Counted from the stretch's first letter, positions 11,331-22,453 are shown. The stretch is 64,000 nt of DNA from Cyrtodaria siliqua (GCA_037043455.1 JAWPHD010000005.1:310001-374000), one strand, 5' to 3'. A program made the numbers and translations. The notes: generated by a model from the sequence alone, not told the origin.

Positions 11331-12036
11331 TTATGGACAACGTCATATTTAAATATTCCAATACAATGGAACCTCATACACCTTGTTGTCTTAAGACGAA
11401 TATATAAAGAATAATCAACAGTCTCAGTGTCATACGAAAAATATGTCACGACAACACGTTGTTATTCGGTTAAAAAGCGAGTTCGAAGAACTAGATTTTT
11501 AATCGAATTACAATGTGTTCGAGTGACATATTTTTGTATCACATTGAGACTATTTATTCGTAATAGATAGAGTATGATTTCATTGAGTTGGTTCATTGAA
11601 ACATCGAGATTGACGTAGCCCATCGAGGTGTTTAAATTAACCAACGAGATGAAACCATACTCTATTTGTTTTGTAGCATGTCCATTTCAGCTCTATTTCA
11701 GTTATTCTAACTGTTATTCTCACTGTTATTCTCACAGTTATTCTGACAGGTCCTATTTTCAATTAAACGATTTACACCTGTGTCTGAACAAAGAGAATTG
11801 TCCGTGACCATGCTACAATTCTATTTATTATATACCCATCAGTGATTATTTTAAGGATATTTAATTGAAAATACTCCCCATCCCCACCTCGCGCCCCCAC
11901 GCAAGGTGCCCTCGCTAGCTGTTTTTGATATGAACCGTTAAAATTTGCTGGTTGAAAGCGATAGCAATCTACAGAACCATTAAATACAAAAAGGGTAAAA
12001 AAGTACATTAGTTCCGGCAAAGTGATATCTTCACAT
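11331..12036. other. No recognisable feature
   Basis: Two small minus frames (11462-11644 and 11772-12020) have no motif. CTGTTATTCTCA is repeated three times at 11708-11745. Confidence 0.4.
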
Positions 12037-12068
12037 TTCTATATCGTCACACCAGTGACGATATAGAA
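12037..12068. repeat. Perfect short hairpin
   Basis: TTCTATATCGTCAC and GTGACGATATAGAA are exact reverse complements around a 4-base loop. The pairing could continue into AAGTGATATCTTCA/AATATCTCACT outside it. Confidence 0.75.
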
Positions 12069-13499
12069 AAATAAAAATATCTCACTGGCAAATCCTTATA
12101 AATTATTGATAGGTATACAATAAAAGCAATTAAGCTCGATCCTTTTTGTCAGTTAGTCGTTCTGTATACACCGTAAACATGTATTTGTATTCCCATTTAG
12201 TAATGTTTTTTCCATATCTCCTGAACACGTTCTCTGCTTTAAAAACCGATAAAAACTATAGTAATATTCCTGGCTGTGACAAATGAGCTATATATAAGGT
12301 AACTGCGACTTAAGAATAGTATTTGCCTATACATCTGCGGTTACGGTGATATTGGACACATTGCCTGTACATGAACTACAGCGCTTATGCGGTTACTGTA
12401 TTAGGTTCAGACTTGTGACACGGAGTTTTTGTTGACAACTTGACTTCTGTGGATTTGCAACTGATTTAGGAGTCAGGTAATCGGAATTTCTTTTAATATT
12501 TTCCTTTTAAATGTTAAACGTTTTTCCTCTTTATGTTTCTCTATCGAAATGACAGGAACACAATATTTTTGCATATTGTACTGAGTTATAGTAGAAAGTT
12601 GAAGTGTTTTTTTGTGTTGCAATGTTTCCATACTGGTAACTACCTCATCCGTATTGTTAAGTAACAATATAATTGTCCTCATGTAGTATACTCATCATTC
12701 GACTGTATTTATTGCCGGTGCAAAGGTAGATAATAATCGTTATAATACTTATTTCGGTCAAAGATCACTTAAAATATACTCCATAAAACAATTTAAAGAC
12801 CATGTTTATATTATACTAATTTTTAATTGCTGTAATTTAACAATTTACTGTCTTTATTCAATTTTTAAGTTTAGTTGTATTCTTTTACAATTGTTACAAT
12901 ACACGCATGTATTAACGTATGAATATGAAATCCATTAAAATATAAGTTATTATTAATGTTCTTTTTTGTGGTCCTTAAATTATTTTGAGGAGTATACATA
13001 ATGCACAAGTTTGCTTAAAAGAAAAGAAAAGAAAAGCAAAAAGGATACTGATACATAGCTAAAACACATTTTAAAAAAACAACATCAAGATTTTTAAGCG
13101 AGTGATGGCCCATGCCCGTCACAACACGTGACTAAAATTGTAATTAAAGATATGCATTCAGTCGAGAAATGACTTCTATTCTGTGTTTGTAGAAATTATG
13201 TGTTTGTAGAACAAGAATACTGCATCAAAAGCGATGAATATTAGGCAAAGAACTGTTTCCTTAACATGTTCGTTTCATTTAGCGGCCTGGTTTTGCAGTG
13301 ATGGTTTAGCAAAGTTTTGTTGATTACATCAACACTGAATGATACTATCACGTAGGATCTGGCTGGAATGCTGGAAAACGTAAACAACCCTCACCAATAA
13401 GTGTTGCCCAGCATGTAACATCATTCGATTAAAAGCTTTTTGTTAGAAAATGGAACAATACGCTGCTGGCTAATAGAATGGTATAAACATATCGTACTG
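12069..13499. other. No recognisable feature
   Basis: AT-rich DNA. A short (AAAAG)n run lies at 13017-13037. A 69-codon minus frame (12473-12682) is not recognisable. Confidence 0.4.
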
Positions 13500-13600
13500 C
13501 TGATATTTTAAATATTGTGTTCTGCTGAACCAGCAGCTCAAGGGCGTGGACGGTAACAAGCATTGTTCACTACCGTTCAGGAACAGTCTCAATGAAACAT
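13500..13600 (-). mobile_element. R1 TIR fragment, minus strand
   Basis: GTTCTGCTGAACC, then GGGCGTGGACGGTA, CACTACCGTTC and GGAACAGTCTCAATGAAAC match the complement of the R1 terminus (compare 16245-16345). Only about 100 bases of one TIR remain. Confidence 0.55.
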
Positions 13601-15709
13601 TCAGTAAACCAAAGACAAGCATTCAAAACAAAAACAATTAGAATTATGCAACACATAACCGCGAATGTTATTTGTTTCATTTCAAGACAGTACGGTCTCT
13701 GTTTATTTTGTGTTTAGTTTTTAATGCAAACCGCTTAATTTGCAAATACTTACAATAACCCCTGTGGGATCAGGAATGACAGCCTATTATGTAATACGTG
13801 TAAATTACTATTAATCATTACTTTGTGTTTTATATACGTCAAGGGAACTAATATACCGGTGTAAACCGGCGTGTGTAACTCATACTCAAGATTTATATAG
13901 CTATATATTGACAAATACTTGCCGCCGTTCACTTGTTGATGATTAATCTATTTTTCAGTGTAACGTTTTCACACGTTGATGGAAATTGATATTATGTCCT
14001 TCTTAATGGTTTAGCCAGTAGTAGCATGCGGCGTGTTTGCAGCTTTTTAACATGTTGTTTTTTTCTAGAGCATAATGGAATGAGCTATTTAGTATGACAA
14101 GACAAGAAGACAACACTGAACAAAGCTTGAATTGTATTATTCTCAGTTGTCATAATCTTTTATAATAAGTTACCTTTGGAAAAACTGCAAAAACAGTTGT
14201 TACAAGTAATTAAGGTAATACAACAAAAAGCTTAAAATGTTCCAAAGTTACACATAGATCGATATAATGATAATTGATTTAATTAACAAATGTTACAAAG
14301 AAAATGCAGTGCTGTACCTTAGTTCTTGTTTATTCAGTGCTATTGAGCTAAACTATTTGTTCGGTTAATTGAACTTGACGTCGAATCTATCAATTTGGAA
14401 TATAGTTATAAATGTTCATTTTGACACCGTTAACTAAACATAAGGTATCGTGAACGGAGATTATTTCATACTTATAACAGTAACAATAACATTAACCTTA
14501 AAACGAGTAAAATTAAAAACAATGAACATAAATGTTTTTGATATAATAAATTTGTATCTCAGTACCTTTAATGAAAAGAATTAAATTTTAAAGAGCAATA
14601 AACATTTGAATGTCTTTACTTTTATTGCCATACATGTTTTTCTTTTTGCTTGTTTTGGGGTTTATTGTGTTCTGTGAAAGCTGCATTTCCTGTTCAACTT
14701 TTATACTTATTTTTATGGCAACATATAATGTAATATTGGCCTTTACCCGAGTTAGTAGAAAGCACTCACAAACGAAGTTTGATTGTTTAAATCTAGGCCT
14801 AAACGTTCATCTCGGTGCATTAATTAGAGCTCAGGTTATTGCGATGAACAACAATCTTCACCTTCAGCGGGTAACGATTAACATGATTAATAAGATAAAT
14901 ATTTATAAAATATAATCTTGAGGATTTTGATAATAACAAAATTACTGAGTTATAACAATTTTACAACCATATTATATTTCTTTCGGCATTGACATTGTGC
15001 AGCATTAGTGTTAAGTGGAAAACAATCCAAAGCTATTTTAACATGAGGAATTAATCAATGCCATTTGGTTTTAGAAGTCCAAAGCAAAACAAAAGAGGAA
15101 ATCATTTTGTTTTTATATTTAAGATTGATCAGCGTAGCATAAAAAGCAAATTCAAGTTTTTATGGATATGGGGAATCTATGATATGATCTCCGATTTTCA
15201 AATGTCACCTTTCATGTTTTTTTTATATATCCCAGTAGGTTGCATGTGCAGTGTGGCGGTGGTAAAACATATCTCCGTACCTGAAATCAAAAATGTTATT
15301 TATTGCGATAGTTGATATTTATATACATATATCGGTGGTACCGTCTCAAATAAGTTTGTTTTCTTACTTTAACTTCGAATAGTTGGTCCCACTAATCCAG
15401 ACTTTAAAGTTTCTGAGTATTGTCTAATCACTCTTAGGCTATGTGTCTGCTTTTTAATTTAGTTGTTTGACTGTTACTTGTGATACCAGACTTCATAAAA
15501 TCTGCTCCCAGCTAAATTCCATTTTATTTATTTCTCCCATTGTTTGTTATGTTTACGTTAAGCATTCCGTTAGAAACTGAAACCACACATAGCTGGACAT
15601 GGACTGGTATGAACATACCTCATTGAAGGGTTCATGTTCACTGTCATATGCAATTCATCCTGAAGATGGCTCAACCTTTCGTACTGTTGTAATTTTAAGC
15701 ATTGAACAA
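13601..15709. other. No supported gene
   Basis: AT-rich DNA. Frames of 101 codons (14610-14915) and 85 codons (15058-15315) are Phe/Leu-rich and lack family motifs. The first starts with a GTTTTGGGGTTTATTGTG stretch that resembles the R2 body, so it is probably repeat-derived. Confidence 0.4.
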
Positions 15710-16386
15710 TTATGAAAGGATAAATCTGGAAATCGTCGAACACGGTAGATACAAAGAATATTGCAGTCTCGGTTTGACTGAGACTGTGTATGAACGGTAA
15801 TGAATATTGTTTGGTATCGTTCACGTCCTCGAGCCCCGGGTTGAGCAGAACTCAGTTAATCTAAAATCTCAATAGTACAAAACTTTGAGCCATCCCGAAT
15901 ATGGTATGCAATGACGGTGAACATGGAACCTCCAAAGAGGTATTTTCACACCATTCCATGGCCGGCGGGGTACGGTCCCAGTTTCTAACAAAACGCTTCG
16001 ACCTATACGAGAAAACAATGAGAAAGATAAACAGAATGGAATTTAGCTGAGAGCAGAGGTAACAGTAAAAAGACTAAATTAAAAAGCAGGCAACATTTCC
16101 TTAGGGTGATTAAACAATACCCAGAACCTATAATATATCTGTAAATATCAAGTTCAGCGATCTACAAAAATCGGAATGAATTACAGTTCCGATTGCAAGC
16201 ACGGGGAGATGTTTAACCGCCGACACACTGCACAGTCAACGCTACTGTGAGTTCTGCTCAACCCGGGGCTAGACGGCGCAAACGGCAGCAAACGTTTTAT
16301 AACTACCGTTCTTGAACAGTCTCAAACCGAGACAGAAATTTATTTTCTATTTATTGTGTTCGCCGATTCATTCTCCTTTCATTGTT
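15710..16386. mobile_element. R1: full-length long-TIR transposon
   Basis: The first ~130 bases and the complement of the last ~130 bases match in order: ATGAAAGGA, CGAACAC, CAGTCTCGGTTTGA, GAACGGTA and CCCCGGGTTGAGCAGAAC. The total is about 677 bp. The interior (GAGCCATCCCG, GAGAAAACAATG, TGATTAAACAATAC, GGCACGGGGA) also survives at 2300-2830. There is no transposase; an 84-codon minus frame at 15570-15824 overlaps the left TIR by chance. Fragments lie at 11060, 13500, 24495, 24600, 28245 and 43465. The superfamily is undetermined and I see no clean target duplication. Confidence 0.7.
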
Positions 16387-16924
16387 TTTTTCTCTATTTT
16401 TACTCATCTTGGCGTAATTCTAGGTCTGTGCAAACTGTTATACAATATATATTATATACAATCTAGGAAATAAATCGTTACTTTTCGGCTTCGTTCGAGA
16501 TGTCGCTTGGTTTACTCTTATCTTACAGAAACTATTAAACATAATCTAACTAAGAAACGGGTATTTCATGAACAATAAATCGCTCATGGAATGTTCGCAG
16601 AAAGTCTTCTACAGCAACGACTTCCCGAGGCATCCGCAATAACCACCAAGTATATTCAAATTAACCTGGCCAAAACAAACACTCACAAAACCTCATATGG
16701 TAAACTATTTTATCATCATAATGTTAACATCAAACAGTTTACCAACACGGATCATTGTATTCAAGTATGGTGTGTGACGGTCACGACTTCTACAAACCCA
16801 CACTTCGTACAACACATTTGTAAAACATAAGCTTGGCACTTTAATTTGTATCGTACATAGTCCGCACTGAATTTATTTCGTTTTGACAAAACTAGAAAAC
16901 TTGCATACTTATTAAATAAGTTTA
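16387..16924. other. No recognisable feature
   Basis: A 79-codon + frame (16591-16830) has no recognisable motif. The segment ends at the B2 repeat of the next element. Confidence 0.4.
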
Positions 16925-17066
16925 TGTTTTCTTTCATTTCAGTCAGCCAAACATAAATTATTTATTAATCATTATTGCAATAATTTATATACCTATTATT
17001 TATGACATAAATAACAAATAAACACAGTATAGGTAGCGATATGCACAGACATAGCGTATAATTCGA
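16925..17066 (-). repeat. Direct repeat B2
   Basis: About 142 bases starting GTTTTCTTTCATTTCA and ending near AGACATAGCGTATA match 18151-18291 almost exactly, in the same strand. This is the outer copy. Confidence 0.8.
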
Positions 17067-17461
17067 CTTCGTTTCTTCAAATCATCACAAATCAATCGAC
17101 AGCATATATGCAATAAATTCATACCAAGAGTAAAAACTCTTAATTCATGAAAGCATTTGAACGGTTTCTATCAATAAACATTAACGAAGTTTTAATCCAG
17201 CGATGGTTCCAAAAGAAAAACACAACCATTTATTGATGTGTGGCTTTTCCCAGTCACTATAACAGATTAATGGAAAAAGGAGAGTTTTGAGAAACTTCAA
17301 AACTCTTCATTGTCCGGAACACATCACTGTAGATTACGTACACACTCGCATTGAGTACACCATTCTCAAAGTGAAACAAACTGCAAAATACAAAAATACA
17401 TATCAGCATCTAATTATACACTCTTAATACATAGTATCGTCATTAAGGGTGGGTGGGAGGG
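17067..17461. other. Spacer between A2 and B2
   Basis: It is not repeated elsewhere in the window. It has a hairpin at about 17282-17306 (GAGTTTTGA/TCAAAACTC). Confidence 0.4.
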
Positions 17462-18150
17462 AAAACGTTGTAAACTGCAACACGCTACTTTGCCTGTCAT
17501 ATCTCGAATGATTGAACGCAGTTCAATTTCAGTATATGTACACTGTGTACTCACTTTGCACGTGCATAAGTGAGACACACGACTATTTTACCAGGTAAAA
17601 CTAGTCAAAGCCAGATAATATACTTAAAGACATCCCACCAGCCTAATCCATCCTATAGAAATAGTGGGGGCATAATTATGATTGTTTTTTTCATGCATTG
17701 TGAGAAGTATGAGAATTTCATGCAAAATTGGAGATTGGTAAGTACCGTTATATTATGAGGCCCCGACAAACAATTTTAAATCCGATTTAATTATTTCTAA
17801 ATTGTATGTGTAACAGTACCAACATGATTTAATTTCAGTATTTTTAGTATTGAATTTGCAGATTTTACCTTTTTAATCTGCCATATTTTAATGTTTCTAT
17901 TCCTAACAGTAAAATGAATATTTAGCAATTGTAAGAAACATTGCACATTGAAGTCTTATAAAAAATTATGTCAGGGCCTCAATAAATATTTTCCACAGTA
18001 GAGGATTGACAAGTTTGTGATCGTCTCTAGCTGTAAAATGTCCGTGATCTTTTGATTCTGGTGTGATGTCTTTAAAGCTATATTATCTTTACAGACGTGA
18101 TCTAAAATCACGTACAAAAATTATAACCATAAACACTAGTAAATATATTT
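17462..18150 (-). repeat. Direct repeat A2, interrupted
   Basis: 17462-17627 plus 18072-18150 together match 20953-21178 nearly base for base, from AAAACGTTGTAAACTGC to AACACTARTAAATATAT. The ~444 bases between are missing from A1. A small indel (TCAATTTCAGTATA, 17521-17536) also separates the copies. Confidence 0.8.
17628..18071. mobile_element. TTAA-flanked non-autonomous transposon
   Basis: The 444-bp insert begins AGACATCCCACCAG and ends CTGGTGTGATGTCT, a 14-base TIR with one mismatch. It is flanked on both sides by TTAA. The paralogous repeat at 20953-21178 has a single TTAA at the matching place (ACTTAAAGCTATA) and no insert: an intact empty site. TTAA targeting is known for piggyBac and Kolobok superfamilies. 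No transposase is encoded; a 62-codon frame at 17570-17758 crosses the junction. Confidence 0.8.
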
Positions 18151-18291
18151 GTTTTCTTTCATTTCATTCAGCCAAAAATAAATTATTTATTAATCATTAT
18201 TGCAATAATTTATACACCTATTATTTATTACATAAATAACAAATAAACACAGTATAGGTAGCGATATGCACAGACATAGCGTATAAGTCGA
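18151..18291 (-). repeat. Direct repeat B1
   Basis: Near-identical to 16925-17066 in the same orientation. It abuts A2 at 18150/18151 with no spacer and lies 38 bp beyond the YR stop codon. Confidence 0.8.
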
Positions 18292-18328
18292 CCAGAAAAA
18301 GTTCGGGAAACGATAATATATTTATAAA

Positions 18329-18694
18329 TCAAATTCCTAAATTCAAAGTTAATGCTCTCTTGATTTCATCGTTTCCCCTTACATACCCATCCTTAGCATT
18401 TTCTGATTTCCAACGACTATGTTTTTTAAACAATCTATCACTTAACCCTTTACAAACTGCTTCAGATGCAGGTCCGGATCGAAGACTATGTAATCCAAAT
18501 TTGGATTTATTTAAGCCAATTAACTCGAGCTTTTCTAACAAAATTGCCATTACTCTAGTATAAGAAATATGTGCACCTTTTCTCAGTATATATGTTTTTA
18601 TCACCAAAAACATACAGATATCAGCATTCATCCTTTTATCCAGTACAATTAACACCGATCTAGATTGCTTAAAATTGTTAAAAATAGATTTCAT
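18329..18694 (-). pseudogene. Tyrosine recombinase, C-terminal fragment
   Basis: The 121-residue minus frame has the C-terminal half of a tyrosine recombinase catalytic domain: GLHSLRSG with HxxR at residues 69-72, KHSRW with the second His near 92, and KDGYV with the presumed nucleophile Tyr104. ISYTRV and LEKLELIGLNKSKFG precede HxxR as in the YR proteins of DIRS/Ngaro or Crypton elements of marine invertebrates (from memory). The first catalytic Arg and the N-terminal core-binding domain are missing, so it is truncated. Its position beside B1 favours a YR retrotransposon over a Crypton. It would cut and rejoin DNA through a 3'-phosphotyrosine if intact. Confidence 0.8.
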
Positions 18695-19213
18695 TCGTAC
18701 ACATATGTATGATTTTGTTCGAAACCAGACCGGGAATCTATTGAATTCTTTTGTTCAATGGCACGATATTTTAGCGAAATTAACAATCTTACTGTGTGAC
18801 GTCAATGTCGATCTGTGTTATTTAAACATCATTGCAAGGAACGCGTGCACCACCGACATTGTGTCCCATGAAGCACTCGAACGATTTATTTTCTATCAAA
18901 GCGGGTCAACAAACGCATTATCACAATACAACACTGGCCTTCGTGCAGCACAGAAACATGTTCCGTTTAGCACCATTAGCACCTACATCGACAGTAAAGT
19001 TATCCGTCAACAAAAACACTTTGTTCTTAGATCAACATTCCTTGCACACAAGGACCCAACGAAGCATGAAGACTGCAATCGCTTTAACCTATGCTATACC
19101 TTAATAATAAAAATACACGACTATTCTCCAACTAAATATTCTTAATTTATTGAGCTTCATAATTCTTAATACTGCCATGTTCATACATAATGAACATATT
19201 AGTCAATTGTTTA
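18695..19213. other. Internal region, unidentified
   Basis: It lies between the YR fragment and the 93-bp array. The + frames of 156 and 90 codons oppose the element's strand and show no motif. The minus strand has only short open stretches. It may be degraded internal sequence of the YR element. Confidence 0.35.
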
Positions 19214-20538
19214 CAAAAACAACTAGGACATCCTCATCTATTCTCGCTAGGTCTACTGTTATTCTAATACATATTCGTGCACCACGGTAACCGCGAGGCA
19301 TGCAGCATGCAACCGGTTAACATTACAAAAACAACTAGGCCATCAGCATCTACATTATAATACATATCCGTGTACCACGGTAACCGCGAGGCATGCAGCA
19401 TGCAACCGGTTAACATTACAAAAACAACTAGGCCATCCGCATCTACATTCTAATACATATCCGTGTACCACGGTAACCGCGAGGCATGCAGCATGCAACC
19501 GGTTAAAATTACAAAAACAACTAGGCCATCCGCATCTACATTCGAATACATATCCGTGCACCACGGTAACCGCGAGGCATGCAGCATGCAACCGGTTAAA
19601 ATTACAAAAACAACTAGGCCATCCGCATCTACATTCTAATACATATCCGTGTACCACGGTAACCGCGAGGAATGCAGCATGCAACCGGTTAAAATTACAA
19701 AAATAACTAGGCCATCCGCATCTACAATCTAATACATATCCGTGTACCACGGTAACCGCGAGGAATGCAGCATGCAACCGGTTAAAATTACAAAAACAAC
19801 TAGACCATCCGCATCTACATTCTAATACATATCCGTGCACCACGGTAACCGCGAGGCATACAGCATGCAACCGGTTAAAATTACAAAAACAACTAGGCCA
19901 TCCGCATCTACATTATAATACATATCCGTGTACCACGGTAACCGCGAGGCATGCAGCATGCAACCGGTTAAAATTACAACAATAACTAGGCCATCCGCAT
20001 CTACATTCTAATACATATCCGTGCACCACGGTAACCGCGAGGCATGCAGCATGCAACCGGTTAACATTACAAAAACAACTAGGCCATCCGCATCTACATT
20101 CTAATACATATCCGTGTACCACGGTAACCGCGAGGCATGCAGCATGCAACCGGTTAAAATTACAAAAACAATTAGGCCATTCGCATCTACATTTCAATAC
20201 ATATCCGTGCACCACGGTAGCCGCGAGGCATGCAGCCTGCAACCGGTTAAAATTACAAAAACAACTAGGCCATCCGCATCTACATTCTAATACATATCCG
20301 TGTACCACGGTAACCGCGAGGCATGCAGCATGCAACCGGTTAAAATTACAAAAACAACTAGGCCAACCGCATCTACATTCTAATATATATCCGTGCACCA
20401 CGGTAACCGCGAGGCATGCAGCATGCAGCATGCAACCGGTTAAAATTACAAAAACAACTAGGCCATCCGCATCTACATTCTAATACATATCCGTGCACCA
20501 CGGTAACCGCGAGGCATGCAGCAAGCAACCGGTTAAAA
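19214..20538. repeat. 93-bp tandem array, 14 units
   Basis: The unit contains CCGCGAGGCATGCAGCATGC, AACCGGTTAA and ACAAAAACAACTAGGCCATC. The CCGCGAGG mark recurs about 14 times from 19291 to 20512 at 93-base spacing; one unit near 20412 has an extra 9-base GCATGCAGC. As 93 is 31 codons, one minus frame stays open for 171-172 codons twice (19355-19870 and 19913-20431), giving a Cys-rich 31-residue repeat with LAVTVVHGYVLECRCGW. Changes between units are both silent and amino-acid changing, so I see no sign of protein selection. It is best read as a satellite. Confidence 0.85.
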
Positions 20539-21045
20539 CATATATACTTTCTTGAATTTCAAAAAACTCTTGATGCCACGAATATGTCTATGTTGGAAAT
20601 TCACATGAAAGTGAAAAAAAGAATTGTTAAAACACTTATCATGTTTCTGTCCTGCTGAATCCTGGTCCCGAGCTGGGATGTTCTCTCTTGAACTGCTGGC
20701 CCTGTTAGTTTGTGTTGGGGTTGTATTTAGGACACTCGTATCGATAATGTCCTCTGACGCCACACGCAAAACAGATTTCTTGGTACCGTGTTGAACGTGG
20801 TCCACGAAAATCAAAGTTCCCTCCCTTGTCTCCTTGTGTTGTAAGGCCTCCAAACTCTGATATGCACTGAAATCCCAGAAGCTTCCTCGTATTCCCGAGT
20901 CGATTGTCCCTGTTCCGACTCCATAGGTAACGTCCAAGATTGCACGTAATTCAAAACGTTGTAAACTGCAACACGCTACTTTGCCTGTCATATCTCGAAT
21001 GATTGAACGCAGTATGTACACTGTGTACTCACTTTGCACGTGCAT
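20533..21045 (-). pseudogene. ORF1-like fragment, unrecognised
   Basis: A 170-codon frame starts inside direct repeat A1 and runs into the internal region. About 107 residues (SLEALQHKETREGTLIFVDH, ENIPARDQDSAGQK) have a protein-like composition. It ends at the 93-bp array, which supplies the last residues. Its place, first ORF after A1, is where a Gag-like ORF of a Ngaro-type element would sit; there is no motif proving this. It could also be an unrelated exon. Confidence 0.35.
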
Positions 21046-21178
21046 AAGTGAGACACATGACTATTTTACCAGGTAAAACTAGTCAGAACCAGATAATATA
21101 CTTAAAGCTATATTATCTTTACAGACGTGATCTAAAATCACGTACACAAATTATAACCATAAACACTAATAAATATAT
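20953..21178 (-). repeat. Direct repeat A1 (uninterrupted)
   Basis: It is the partner of 17462-18150 and preserves the empty TTAA site of the 444-bp insertion. It also carries the start of the 170-codon minus frame. Confidence 0.8.
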
Positions 21179-21464
21179 GCATTACCTATTCATTTGGCAA
21201 AACTACGTCTATTAACCCGTCGCAGATCAAGGTCTGTCATATGACGGTAAACAGCCGAACACGCGACGTCAGTCAGGTTTATTTAAATGAGCTTTTCAGT
21301 AAAACGGCCGTTTTAGAAACGCGTTAAATCGTTAACATGTATTGGATTTGAATGTTACTTCTGTATAATTTATACTTCGTTTAACGGTCGAAAGTAAACA
21401 TTTAAACATCTGATATACCGTTGCACAATTGTGTTTGATGCACCATTGGACCTGGTTTAAGCCC
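21179..21464. other. Unique flank with a partial duplication
   Basis: GCGTTAAATCGTTAACATGT and the following ~25 bases (21319-21362) recur at 21827-21866. Nothing else supported. Confidence 0.45.
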
Positions 21465-21580
21465 CATTGCGTGGTCCGAATATTAACTTTCATACCCCAT
21501 CCAACCCCTTCTCGAAGAAGCGGAAAAGGGGTTGCTGGGATATAGAAATAAAACCTTAATTTCGGCTTAAAAGGTTTGCA
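21465..21580 (+). repeat. R3 dispersed repeat copy
   Basis: GTGGTCCGAATATTAACTTT, CATCCAACCCCTTCT and TTAATTTCGGCTTAAAAGG match 82-200. It is cut at 21580 by the R4 repeat. Confidence 0.6.
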
Positions 21581-21824
21581 TTCACACAGATACCAAACCA
21601 GTATGTTACATTAATGCAACAACAATGCTTTTATCAAACACTGAGTCAGGTCAAAAATAGTACAGTTTATTTAATGGCTATCATCAGGGCAGTGCAATTA
21701 TATAGATATCAAACAAAAGTCAACATTGTCACGGGAGCATAACGATGTGTTCAAACATTGAGTAAAGTCAACAATTATTCAGTTTAATTAATTGCTAGCG
21801 TACAAATCAGTTAAACAAAAAAAA
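21581..21824 (+). repeat. R4 repeat, copy 1
   Basis: About 244 bases starting TTCACACAGATACCAAACCA and ending in a poly(A) run match 22815-23059 at roughly 93% by eye. Shared blocks include GGCTATCATCAGGGCA and CAACATTGTCACGGGAGCAT. The 3' A-run would suit a retroposed element, but no RNA polymerase III box is evident. Confidence 0.75.
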
Positions 21825-22453
21825 TGCGTTAAATCGTTAACATGTTTTGAATTTGAATGTTACTTAATTTCGGCTTAAAAGGTTTGCATGCATATTGTAA
21901 TTTTAAACAGGTTATCGTATTTTTTCAGTAAAACAAATGTTTTTAAACAGGTTTTATTTTCGAAAATCCGCTATAAAAACCTGCTAATATAAGCTTTCCC
22001 ATCGCTTAATGAAATTAAGGCGGGACTACCTAATGCCTATTGACCGTTCCAAGACGGTACCCACAGTAACAACCATTTTCTGTTTGTTCTGTCGCGTAGT
22101 TTTTTATGTTTTTCCTGGTAATTGTTGTTTGTTTTGAATGCATGTTTTCGGTTGACTGTGTTCTGTGATTTCTGCAGTTCCATTACGTGTCATACCCCAC
22201 CAAACCACTTCTCCAAGGCTGGCTTGGGTATGAAATTAAACCTTAATTTCGGCTTAACAAGTCATTTTAAACAGGTTTTCGCATTTTTTTCAGTTAAAAA
22301 TGTTTTTAAACGAGTTTTTATTGTCAAAATATCCGTAATAAAATCCTGCTAATATAAGCTTTCCCATAACCTAATGGAATTAAGGCGGGTCACGTAATGT
22401 CGACCTTAATAACTACTTAATATTGCTGCATGAACAAATAGATAGATGTATAA
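21825..22453 (+). repeat. R3 and R2 mosaic
   Basis: Two further R3 pieces (21860-22030 and 22180-22400, sharing AATATAAGCTTTCCCAT, AATTAAGGCGGG) flank an R2 terminus at 22037-22058 (GACCGTTCCAAGACGGTA) with its GTTTGTTTTGAATGCATG body. The arrangement suggests R2 inserted into R3. A 76-codon frame at 22122-22352 spans the junction and is not a gene. Confidence 0.5.

Larger units (their letters stand above)
16925..21178 (-). mobile_element. Degraded YR retroelement with split direct repeats
   Basis: Read on the minus strand the order is A1 (21178-20953), internal region with a 170-codon ORF and a tyrosine-recombinase C-terminus, B1 (18291-18151) joined directly to A2 (18150-17462), a 395-bp spacer, then B2 (17066-16925). 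A1/A2 and B1/B2 are direct repeats of each other. The A1-internal-B1A2-B2 order is the known layout of Ngaro/PAT-type split-direct-repeat retrotransposons, and the YR frame stops only ~38 bp before B1 as expected there. RT/RNase H is absent and a 93-bp tandem array occupies that place. A 444-bp TTAA element has inserted in A2. The spacer before B2 departs from the textbook layout. The layout is seen directly; the class is inference. Confidence 0.55.

Noticed and set aside
14610..15315. Two + ORFs of 101 and 85 codons
   Set aside because: Hydrophobic low-complexity translations of T-rich DNA, partly R2-like; no domain.
18675..19145. 156-codon + ORF
   Set aside because: Opposite strand to the YR element, no motif, frame not supported by composition.
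19355..20431. Cys-rich 31-residue repeat protein
   Set aside because: The open frame follows from a 93-bp period without stops. Unit differences are not biased to silent sites by eye, and two breaks occur; kept as a satellite with a finding.
19214..20538. CRISPR-like array
   Set aside because: Units are contiguous with no unique spacers, in eukaryotic DNA; the same holds for the other arrays.
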